A stretch of DNA of 64,000 bases from Enoplolaimus lenunculus (Eukaryota; Nematoda; Enoplea; Enoplida; Thoracostomopsidae). Of this stretch, positions 9,129 to 19,000 are shown one piece after another. The notes beneath the pieces were generated by a model that did not search any database, was not told the DNA's origin, and saw only the letters and a program-made list of their open reading frames with translations. Made by a program: the position numbers and the translations under genes. The stretch is taken from the NCBI GenBank assembly GCA_030248215.1, contig JASANG010002614.1, positions 93,385 through 157,384 on the forward strand. The letters are read 5' to 3'. The stretch's first letter is position 1; the number at the start of each line of letters is the position of its first letter.

Positions 9129-11933
9129 ATGAATTCATCATACGACTACCACCATGAGCAAACTGTAAAAGCTTATTCGTCGTTTGTTCGAAATTCGCGA
9201 GCAATCGGAGTAGTTTGGGCAATTTTGTCCGTCTGTTTTGCAATAATAATCGTTTTGGTGTTCATTCAATCCCAATGGATTTCTCATACCGAATTGTCGC
9301 CAACACAAGGATACGCTGGACTTTATCGGCATTGCTACGACTCGGGCACCGGCGTTGATGGTCAAGTTTGCGTTGGCAGTTTGGGCGAATTTTCAAAGTT
9401 GCCTTCGGACGCGAATAAAGCTGCAACGGTGTTCATTGGCTTAGCGGCAATATTTACACTTCTGGCAATTGCGTGCATTGCGCTGTTCGTTTGTGTTCCG
9501 GCAAAAACTGTATTTCTATTGTGCGGATCAATACAATTTTTAGCGTGTAGGTTTTAACTTATTAGTTATAGAAATGTGTACCTATATGTTTCTAGTTACA
9601 TACAGCTCGTAACAACCGGGTCATAACAGTATTATAAGCATATTATTAAGCCTAGCCTAAGCCTAAGCAAAAATAAATGTAAAGCTTAAACTTTGGCAGT
9701 GCTGCAGAAAAACGATATGCCTCTGATCTTTGCATGATAAGAGTCCGTAAGTGGATAGAGTCCCTAAACCCTAATTCGAGGCCATAAATGTCAATATTCC
9801 TGTTTGTAGCGCACAAATGACTCCAGGACCAAATAAAGTTGGGTTCAAAACTTTAAAGCGGTCTTGTACATTCCTAGGTATAACCTTGCATTATCGCTCA
9901 AGCTATTGACACATGTCAAATAAATGTTTAATTCAACGGATAGTTGGAATGCCGAATATATCAGTAACGAAGGACGGCGGAGGATGGGTTAAAAATAAAT
10001 ATCAGTCCCCCCTCCTTTTCGTGTCACTGCATTAACTAATTTGTGCCTAGACTAGGTTACGGTATCCTGTAGTGACCCGAATAAGAGGGGTGGACTGATA
10101 CTTATTTGGCCTTTCCAGAGCGTACCCCCCTGTTATTCGGTTACGGACTGTTATTTATTTTCATCCCGTCCTCCGTCACCCTTCGTTTTACTGATATTTG
10201 TCCGGTATTGCAATTATCCGTTGAATTAAACATTTATTTGTCTTGTATCAAAAGCGTGACCGATAATACAAGGTTATACTGAGGAATTACTTTCAAAACT
10301 TGAGTACGCTTAAAGTTTCGAACTCAACTTTATTTGTCCTAGAGTCATTTATGCGCTACAATTAGGAATAATTGACATTTATGGACTTTAATTAGGGTTT
10401 ACGGACTCTAGCCGCTTACGGACTCTTATTAGGAATACGTACTTCTATTGATTGGGACTCAAAATAGGGACCCCGTCTTATTACCCTCCTATTCGGGTCG
10501 TTACAGTAGTGTTTTAATTTCATACGGAAACATTAACTATTTTAGTTATTTGCATTTTGGTTGGAGTCCTAGTGTTCCCTGTTACATGGTCAACTGATGT
10601 TGTTCGATTGATTTGTGGTCAGAATGCAGATGCATATGAATTGGGCTCATGCGCTGTTCGATGGGCGTATATTTTGGCGATAATTGGCGTTTTTGACGCG
10701 TTACTGCTGTCAATTTTAGCGTTTATTTTATCAGTGAGGCAGCCAAAGCCTGTTCTAACCACGAATGGTAAGCAGGATGTAACCGAATATCCGTTTCCGG
10801 TGGACATCAGAATCTGTTCCGCTTTAAGTAAAAAATTAGTGTCTGGTTTGACGCATTATTGCTTTCGATTTTAGCATTTATTTTATCAGTGAGGAAGCCC
10901 AAGTCTCTTCTAATCACTAATGGTAAGCAGGATTTCACCGAATATCCAATTCCGGTGAACATCAGAGTCTGTTCTGTTTCAAGTAAAAAATCACTGTCTG
11001 ATTCCGTATCCGGTAAAAATCACTGTCTGATTCCGTATCCGGTAAAAATCACTGCCTTATTCCGTATCCGGTAAAAATCACTGTCTGATTCCGTTTGCGG
11101 TAAAAATCACTGTCTGATTCCGTATCCGGTAAAAATCACTGTCTGATTCCGTATCCATTGCTTTTAAAATTCGTTTACACCCTGAAAGTGATATGACACT
11201 CACGGGTCAAAAAAATTGAATACATTTACAATAGCACAGGGGTATTCGAGGTATTAGGTTTGAAACCAGAGCGGAACCACAGTGTCCATCACAGCAGAGA
11301 AATAGTGTAGTTATACCAGAATCTCCGGCAAAACGTCTGCCAGAGCCGGCGGTAGACCTCGGTTGTACCAGTATTGTGCTATTTTAAGCAAAATTAGTTC
11401 AAAATTAATTATTTTTCGTTTTTTCATCCAGTTGCTAACATTTTACATTGATAAGCTGTTTAAACTCGATTTCTTTGTCAGTTGACCACAACGATAGAAT
11501 ACACTTCTAAAAATCATAAGCAATGTTTGAGTTTCACAATTCGACTACAGTTATTTCTGCAGGCTACGACATTTTTTGCGACAATTGCAGTTTGTTGCTT
11601 TAAAGTGTTCTGATTTCATTAATTAGTTTTGCTGTTACGCCACGAAAATTGTGCATACCCAATAAGACTTGTTGTTTCACAATCTCAAATTTGGCTAAAA
11701 TTTCAGCTTCAGTTACCGGTGGAGGTCATGCAAACACGGCGTACACTGAATCGCTAACACGCGATGGTCGAATCAGCGGTGCAATGGTGTTCACCGGCCA
11801 AACTGGCGGAACCCCTGCGTCTCCTCACGCTCTTGCAGCGTCTGAATCACAGTTTTCTGCGGCAGACTTGTCTCAAAGCGGTATCGGCTCCCAACAGTAT
11901 TTAGGAGGATACGTGCGAAATTATGAAGCTTAA
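9129..11933 (+). CDS. LHFPL: LHFPL3/4/5-type tetraspan membrane protein, 288 aa
   Basis: Three exons: 9129-9546, 10546-10767, 11707-11933; GT-AG introns, both phase 1, total 867 nt. The start is the first in-frame ATG (MNSSYDYHHEQ). SRAIGVVWAILSVCFAI (TM1, about 25-47) is the LHFPL signature. The first extracellular loop has GYAGLYRHC (C69) and C81, followed by TM2 (about 98-122), TM3 (about 126-150) ending VFPVTW, loop cysteines C163 and C175, and TM4 from VRWAYILAIIGVFDALLLS. Known relatives act in hair-cell mechanotransduction (LHFPL5) and GABA-A receptor complexes (LHFPL4); the role here is not shown. The cytoplasmic tail of about 85 residues is Gly/Ser/Thr-rich and longer than in vertebrate paralogues. 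Intron 1 holds inverted family E MITEs, intron 2 a partial exon-2 duplication, and a MITE begins about 18 bp after the stop. Confidence 0.94.
9738..10026. mobile_element. MITE family E, truncated inverted copy in LHFPL intron 1
   Basis: The sequence from GAGTCCGTAAG to TTTTCGTGTCAC matches family E in the orientation opposite to the neighbour at 10072-10503. The end carrying the GAGTCCCAATC block is missing. Confidence 0.75.
10072..10503. mobile_element. MITE family E, full copy in LHFPL intron 1
   Basis: It runs from GTGACCCGAATAAGAGGGG to CCTATTCGGGTCGTTAC. The inverted repeats extend outward as CTGTAG...TTACAG. It ends about 40 bp before the exon 2 acceptor at 10545. It has no coding capacity. 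Confidence 0.8.
10695..11004 (+). repeat. Tandem 155-bp duplication of LHFPL exon 2 3' half plus intron 2 start
   Basis: Bases 10850 to about 11004 repeat 10695-10849 with scattered differences. Both copies encode the end of TM4 (LLLSILAFILSVR) and keep the donor AATGGTAAGC (10768 and 10923). The second copy has no acceptor of its own. Using its donor by read-through from the first copy would meet a stop (at about 10874) before reaching it. Confidence 0.88.
10985..11157. repeat. 29-bp minisatellite in LHFPL intron 2
   Basis: At least five copies of a unit of the form TCCGTATCCGGTAAAAATC plus ACTGTCTGAT follow directly on the 155-bp duplication. The unit resembles the tail of that duplication (AAGTAAAAAATCACTGTCTG), so it probably grew from it. 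Confidence 0.85.
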
Positions 11934-11950
11934 TTACGAAACATTAATAA

Positions 11951-12158
11951 CTAGTAAAAAATGGTGAGTCAAATTGTCTATCTCCAAAATAGGCTGTACG
12001 ACTACACACAAACTGAGTCAAATTCGACTGTGCCAGAGTTAAATTCGACTCTGTGCGTCGCACGTTTGACTCTGGCGGAGTCGAATTTGACTCAGTTTGT
12101 GTAGTCCCGTAGAGCCTTTTTTGGAGAGAGTCAATTTAACTCATTATTTTTTGCAGGG
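11951..12158. mobile_element. MITE family C, copy 1, just downstream of the LHFPL stop
   Basis: The left end TAGTAAAAAATGGTGAGTC and the right end AACTCATTATTTTTTGCAG are inverted copies. The interior has GAGTCAAATT/AATTTGACTC motifs and a GTGTAGTCC block shared with 38067-38271 and 51257-51471. It lies about 18 bp after the stop codon, so it is probably transcribed in the 3' UTR. Confidence 0.8.
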
Positions 12159-12307
12159 TAACAGTGTCCCGATCTGGTCATATAAAATGATGTTTCTGGT
12201 TCATTGTTTAGATAAATACTTATTTGTGTGCAAGCGCATAAGGTTTTTATAACTCAGGTTAATTAACTAAAGGTTCCCAACCTAAATTTATGTCTGTCTT
12301 AGATGCG

Positions 12308-12374
12308 TTGTTTGTTTGCTTGTTGGTTTGTTTGTTTGCTTGTTGGTTTGTTTGTTCGTTCGTTTGTTTGTTCA
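12308..12374. repeat. TTTG/TTGC-type simple repeat
   Basis: A run of TTTGTTTGCTTGTTGG-like units, low-complexity only. Confidence 0.85.
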
Positions 12375-12571
12375 TGTTTGAAAAAATAGGAAAACTGGGT
12401 TATATATTATTTATTAAGTTAGAACTTTTTTTGCTCTAAATTTTTATTTTCATGGTGAGTGTATACTCTTTTTTCGAAGTTTAGTGCATTGGCAAATCGA
12501 ATATCACACTAAAAAAGCCAAATTGATTGTTGTCATAGAAGGTTGCGAACATATTTGCGTTACGTACTTTA

Positions 12572-13378
12572 GTGACCCGAATAAAGAGGGGGACTGATAT
12601 TTAGTTGGTCTCTTCCCTGTTACTCGGTTACGGACTGTTATTAATTTTTAACCCACGCTCCGCCACCCATCGTTACTGGTATATATCCGATATTGCAACT
12701 GTCCGTTGAATTAAACGTTTATTTGTTTTGTATATCAAAAGCTTGAGCGATAATGCAAGTTTAGACAGGAATGTACTTTCAAAACTTAAGCATGCTTTAA
12801 AGTTAACTCAACTTTAACTTAGGAATGTACTTTAAAAATTTAAGTACGCTTTAAAGTTGCGAACTCAAATTATGTATCCGTAATAAGATTCCGTAAGCGG
12901 ATACAGTCCCTAAACCCTAATTAGCGTCCACAAATGTCAATTAACCCTAATTGTAGCGCATAAATGACTCCAGTACCAAATAATTTGAGTTCGCAACTTT
13001 AAAGCGTACTTAAATTTTTAAAGTACATTCCTAAGTATATACAACCTTGTATTATCGCTCAAGCCATTGACACCAGACAAATAAACGTTTAATTTAACGG
13101 ATAACTGCATTACCGGATATATATCAGTAACGAAGGGCGGCGCAGCGTGGGTTAAAAATATATAACAGTCTGGAACCGAATAACAAGGGGGTTCCCTCTG
13201 GAAAGGCCAAATAAATATCAGTCGCCCTCTTATTCGAGTCACTACAGTATGCACTACAATTAGGGATAATTGACATTTATGGACTCTAATTATGGTTTAG
13301 GGACTCTATCTGCTTGCGGACTATATTTGAAATACAGACTCCAATTGATTGGGACTCAAAATGTGGACCCCCTCTAAA
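12572..13378. mobile_element. Nested family E elements: one copy inserted inside another
   Basis: The left part (12572 to about 12868) and the right part (about 13252-13378) match the two halves of a family E element in the orientation of 10072-10503. Between them, about 12869-13251, is a truncated family E copy in inverse orientation ending TTATTCGAGTCACTACAG. The result is a palindrome of about 0.7 kb with arms near 280 bp. Confidence 0.7.
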
Positions 13379-13439
13379 AACTAACAATTTCATAAGCAGA
13401 CTGATTTTGTGGACATAAAAATCACTCGATTTATCAAAC

Positions 13440-13558
13440 TTCGTTACTTTTTGGTTGGGCTTAGGCTTAGGAATATGCTTTTGAAATGCTTAAGGCTTAG
13501 GTTAAGGCTTAGGAATACGCTTAACCTACTGTTACGGCCCTAAAAGTAACATTGACCA
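13440..13558. mobile_element. MITE family B fragment
   Basis: It contains GGCTTAGGCTTAGGAATA hexamers and ends CTACTGTTACGGCCCTAAAAG then TAACATTGACC, the family B right end. The other end is missing. Confidence 0.65.
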
Positions 13559-13627
13559 AGGTAACGATCAAAGAATTACATTTGGTTGAAGACTTCAAAT
13601 AGTTTTAACTCAGGTTTACCATTGAGC

Positions 13628-13800
13628 TGGGCCATGTATATATAGAACAGGGCCGGAACAGTAGTATAAGCATATTCCTAAGCCTAAGCCTAAGCGTATG
13701 GATAAGCCTATTCCTATTCTTAAGCCTAAGTCTAAGCCTAAGCCTAAGCGTATGGATAAGCCTATTCCTATTCTTAAGCCTTTGCGTGCATAAGGTACGG
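13628..13800. mobile_element. MITE family A copy
   Basis: It starts GGGCCATGTATATATAGAAC and runs into CAGTAGTATAAGCATATTCC, then AAGCCTAAGCCTAAG hexamers with an internal repeat of about 58 bp. The far end is lost. Confidence 0.7.
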
Positions 13801-13824
13801 TACGCATTTTGAAAAGACGATATT

Positions 13825-13910
13825 TTCTTGTCAAGGAATATCATAGCGCAAACAGAAAGCTCATAGGTTAGGGGAGGTTCGATTCCCGAACCGGGACGAC
13901 CTTGTGTAAA
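13825..13910. other. Possible tRNA-like 3' segment
   Basis: GGTTCGATTCCCGAACC (13880-13896) matches a B-box/T-loop consensus. No A box or acceptor stem is clear. It may be a SINE remnant. Confidence 0.3.
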
Positions 13911-14016
13911 AAAGAAACGCACGTATCCAACAGTTTAATAGTCAAAACTAATAATAATTATTATGACGTCGCAATTTTAGGAAAGTACCTAAAGCATGTA
14001 GAGTTCATCCCAACTC

Positions 14017-14150
14017 GGGCCCATGTTACTGTTAGGGCTGTCTTTATTTGTGGTGAGTCTGGTAAGGAGTAGGCTAATATTCTGGTCATTTTTTGCTTAG
14101 GCATAGGCTTAGGAATACGCTTAATCTACTGTTACGGCACTACAATTGGC
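14017..14150. mobile_element. MITE family B copy
   Basis: It runs from GGGCCCATGTTACTGTTAGG to AATCTACTGTTACGGCAC and ATTGGCCC, inverted ends around a short TTAGGCATAGGCTTAGG core. Confidence 0.7.
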
Positions 14151-15245
14151 CCCAAACGAGCATGTTTCGTAGCCGTAGCTTTACAACAAGCGACTTTTAA
14201 GGTTTTGGATAAATCTTGTAAATTTTTGTTTCATTTCGAATAATTGCAGCATATCTGCAATGAAAATAGCGTAAAACAGAGCTTTCGTTATTCCTATAAA
14301 CGGAAATAGATGCAGATATTTTACCAAAAACAGATATCCGGTTATACCCTGCAGCATAGTCGGGAAATTGGAGTCACTTTTTAGAAATATGAGTTTGATT
14401 CATTCAGAAAATCAATTCATGGAAATCAGAAATCTATCTCAGAATATTCAGTTATTTAGTTCACCCTATGTTAGTTGGACCAAACCCATTCTTTTATTTT
14501 CCTTTTTGGGCAGAGAGAGATTATACTTCGAAATTTAAAATAGTAGCATACACAAAACTAATAGGAAAACTATCCGACACGCACATTTCATAATGAGATT
14601 AAAGGAAAACATCACAATCGTTTAACGAAAATTTTTATTTGTGGACTGAGCCATAACAAACATGCGCATAAAACGAAAGGCTCTCACTTATTCTTATACG
14701 GCATACGCTACAAAAATCTGCAGTTTTGAAAACCGTTGTGGGCAAAATTTCGAACCCATTCTCTTCTAACTCAACTCGGAATATCCAAATTGAATATATA
14801 GGATATTGTACAACATAATTTTCATCACGACGTGATTTTATGTTCGTAAACAGTGCTTTATGTTTTCAGAAAAATCGCTTTTCCTACATCCCCATCAACA
14901 AATTTCGCTTTTGACCATTCCCAAGATACTCAAGAATTTATATACTCTTCTGCTGACGTTTGGTTTTGAAAATAGCCGTTTTTCATACGTTCGTCATATG
15001 ATGTTATAGATGAGGGGCTGACCGTCTTTCCGCGCGACCGCAAAAGCGTTCACTAAAGCTTCAGAGTAATTTTTTGTGCTAATGGTTAAAGTTCCGAGCA
15101 AAACTTATCTGCGGAAACACGAACAGACAGATAGAACTTTATTCAACAGTAGAAAAACATATCATGTCACTCTGTAAACAATTGGCAGTGTTCTACAAAC
15201 ATGGGTCCGTCGACTTGATACACTCTAAACCGTAAGCTTATTACA
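14151..15245. other. Intergenic stretch, no supported feature
   Basis: AT-rich sequence between the convergent LHFPL and MRPS18B genes. I see no open frame with gene-like features and no clear repeat. Confidence 0.6.
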
Positions 15246-15393
15246 ATGCAAATTTATTGAGTTGATTAATCAACTCTGCTAGCGAGTTAGTTATTGCTGA
15301 GTTAATAACATTAAATATTAACCCATTCTGAATTGGGTTGAGCAACACTCTGAAGTGAGTTGAGCCACACTATGAAGTGAGTTGACCCACACC
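15246..15393. mobile_element. Degenerate MITE family D
   Basis: It has GAGTTGATTAATCAACTC, GAGTTAATAACATTAAATATT and three GTGAGTTGA-type units, as in family D, but no intact ends. Confidence 0.55.
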
Positions 15394-15900
15394 CAGCATG
15401 GTGCAACCGATGAAAAATACCGGAGCCGGAGGTCAACGAAACTTGCCGGAGCCAGAGGTGAGGCGAAATTATGTAGTAAAAACTATGGTTAATTGGTTAA
15501 TTTTAGCCGATATCTGCAAATCGTTGTTAAGGTATTTGGTTTTACGTTAATTTTCTGGAAATTTTCGGACATTCCTTTCTGAAAATTGTGGCAGAAGTAA
15601 AGCGAAACACACTAAACAGATAAATTTTGCTAAATTCTGCAAATTTTTACTACCGAAATTGTCGCAACCTCCGGCAAAAATTCTACCGGAGCCGGAACCC
15701 GATTTTCAGCCGGAGCCGAAGGCAGACCTGTCCGATGCGTTTGGCTTTATTTTTTGTACAAGTTTAAGGAATTAAATGCCTGATTTGCTCAAAAATAAGC
15801 TTAAAATCAAAATTTTTTGACAACACTTTAATTCCGCTTCAGTTCCGGCAAACTTTGTTGGCCTCCGGCTTCTGTATTTTTCATCTCTGTTTGCACACTG
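15394..15900. mobile_element. hAT-like element with GATGAAAAATAC-type ends
   Basis: The left end is CAGCATGGTGCAACCGATGA followed by AAAATACCGGAGCCGGAGG. The right end is CCTCCGGCTTCTGTATTTTT followed by CATCTCTGTTTGCACACTG, which inverts to a similar sequence. The core (15555-15680) is shared with 8886-9030. There is no coding frame. Confidence 0.6.
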
Positions 15901-16061
15901 CCATCTTAAAATTTATCATAAACCATGGTTATCCCAACACTTACGACCCACTGAATTGAAAAGTGATCGATTAGATGCAGGGTGAGGACCAGTCGTAGCG
16001 TCCTTGACAATGTCACACCCACGAGTTATTCAGCAAGGCGCTCGGTTCAATATAATCCACT

Positions 16062-19000
16062 CTAAGTCTTATCACTAGCGTCATTAGACTCATTATCATA
16101 ATCATCATCATCCAACCGAAACGAAATCGGTTCAAAAACGTCTCGTTCACGTTGTTCTCGATTATGTGTCGGATAGACGACCAATGGTTTCGTCCGGGTT
16201 GATGTTAGCAAAGTTGGTTTTTCGGACACTTCCACTGTGTCACCTTCCCACCATGGATAATACTGTTTGTAGTCGTAATTTCGAAATGGAACGTTGAATG
16301 TTAGATAACCTAAAACAACGCTAAACTATTCAAAGTATTTTGCAGCTGCAAGTTTCAAGTAATTGTAGTGTAAGGTTTTTAGATTTGCGCTTAAACAAAA
16401 TTCTTCTTAAAATAAAATAACGGGTAAATAGTATCCAATAACGTTATAAATAAAACAAAAAATAACGACATAATTCAGCAGTTTGGTTGTATAGTTACTA
16501 TTTATACTTCCAACCTACCGTAATGGATTAAACATGCATTCGCAGACACAACAACAATGCACTGCACAGATTTTAAGCTTCAGTTCTACATATTACTTTG
16601 TTCTGGCAAAAATATCTCTATTTGGCAGTCGGTCAGTTATTTTTTGACATAATATGCTTCACTTGTTAGTTAACCGTAACAGAATTTTCAATACAAACTG
16701 CACTTCTCCGAGAAAAAACTAACTATGCATAATGCAGTATAATTTACGTTACACCATAAAAACTCCATAAAAGCAAGACTACAGTGCAAACGGAGATTTC
16801 GTTTAAAATACCGTTCAAAAACCAGATCTGATCCAGACTCAAATCTGGTTCAGTTCCGTTCGGCACCCTGAAATTAACTTACCCAAATCACGAGCTTTTA
16901 AAGTTTCGACTTCTAAATTGAGATATTGTCTTCTGCAAAGCCCTGAAAACTTCGAATCAAGTTTTAGATTATGTTTCGGCAAATTAGCAATGAATTCGGA
17001 TACGAATTCAGTTAAATTGGGGTTTCGGTGTCACTTTGGCACTCAGTCCTTTCTCATGTGAATATTATTTTCTATTTCATCTGAGACCTACTTTACTGCT
17101 AGGATTCGAACCATTGCGACTGGAGTGGGAGGCGTTTACCATCAACACAATAGGAACTTGCCGCTCGAACCCAAGGGTCGCTCTCAAGTCTTGTAGTGAT
17201 TTAGTACTACGTATACATGTTGGAGTGCACATTTTTTAATACACACATTGCGCTGAGTTGCTAATAGTCAGTTCTATGTGAGAAGGCGAAAAAGACATTA
17301 AAAGAAACCGACTTAATACCCACTATATACTGCATGCAAAAATTATTTAAAATAATCAAATGTCTAAGTAAAAGTTTAAAACTGGCAACCGCCAATGCTT
17401 CCAAAATTGAAACATTTTCTACGAAATTAATATTTCGTCCTGATATTTCAGGTAGAATTGTTGTAACACTCAACATTGCGATATGAACCACAAACAAGCA
17501 ATCGCTTTAAATTGAAATTTCGGTTTTCTAACGGGTCTCGTTTGTAATGATCCTGCTAAATTTTGCTCATGCAAAAGACATTATGAAAACAGTAACGGGA
17601 CTGATTAATAATTTAGTATTATTTACCAAACATTCTTAAAAGTTTCCTTTCCTAACTCGGGATTGAAAGGCACTTTAATAACGTACCAAGTCGTTTTATA
17701 GGATACAATTGACCAGTTACAGGATTGATAAACTGTTTCAACAAATCTGGATTCTGAAAACAATGTAAAATTGACAACAGTAACATTCAAACACCATCAA
17801 AATTGTGTTCTAATATTGCTGTAATAATGCAACTGAGAACGTTTCACGCAAAAGAATAGTACATAGAGCACGTTGTGTCCTACTTCACAATATTAATGGG
17901 TGGCAAAATTTAAATTTCAATTAAGTCAGCTTATTTTTTCAAAATATATTTTGTAAGCTTCAAGCAACAACTGCACTCAAAGTTAGGCATGGTCAAACAA
18001 ACACACACCGCGTGCTTTTACATACTGTGCTGCGTAAAAATAACATCGAAACTGCATTTTAATTCCTAACTAAAGAGTCATCAGCGACAATTGTTTATGT
18101 TGAATCGAAAAGCAAACAATTGTTATATTAACTCGTGTTTTAGTCAGGGTTTCCACGCAATTTTAGAACATATCCCGGATTTTCAGGTAATTGGGCACAA
18201 CTAGTATTTCATTTCGCGACGATAATGTCATGTAAATATATTTTGCGAGCAAAGGTAGCGAACGACAAAAATTTGTCAATCTCCCGGATTCAACCGATTA
18301 TTCGAAAGACTGTAGAAGAGTGTTTTTCTGTTTGTTTACAAATTTCAAAAACGGATATATCTTCCATATCCCCTTCCGTGTAAGGGTATTAGGCATATTT
18401 TCGTCGAAAATTTCCTGGTCCGGTTTTGGCTTTGAAAATACCGGGTACGGGTTTTCACTCAAATATTTGTCAAAGCCCGAGTCGGGATATTGCAAAACTT
18501 ATCTGACAAAATACCCACAACAGAATGATTTAGTGCAAAATATATGCGTACATAATATGTGTTTCTCAATATGGTTAAGCTCGAAATTAAAATTTTGCAC
18601 CACAATGCGTTAATGCGTTTCTTCCTGCTCACTTCGCTCGTGAAGTTCGTTCCAACTAGTGCTTATGTGTGAACGGTATGAGCAAACCGTCAGCCCTTAT
18701 TTATATGTGTATACATGTTTCCATATTATTATCAGGGTGCAACCGGAATTCCGGTTCCGGCATTTTTTCACCTTCCGGTTCCGGTTCCGGAAAATTTTTA
18801 CCGGATTTAAAAATTCCGGTATTATAATTTGGCCGTTTTCTTAACTTTGCTAATTTTTAAGAATCTCTTTTGAAAGCCACTTGTACTCCGAATATAAGCC
18901 ATTGATGGTGGATTTCACTTCAGTCGATGATGAAAATCTAAAATACAACAAATAAAATAAATACCTATGTTCGACTAAGGTTATTTCACAAATAATAGAG

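Noticed and set aside
10859-11074. Separate small gene encoding LSILAFILSVRKP
   Set aside because: It is the partial duplicate of LHFPL exon 2; it lacks an acceptor and the frame continues into a minisatellite.
13605-13922. Minus-strand Leu/Arg-rich frame of 105 codons
   Set aside because: It is a reading of family A hexamers (RLRLRL).
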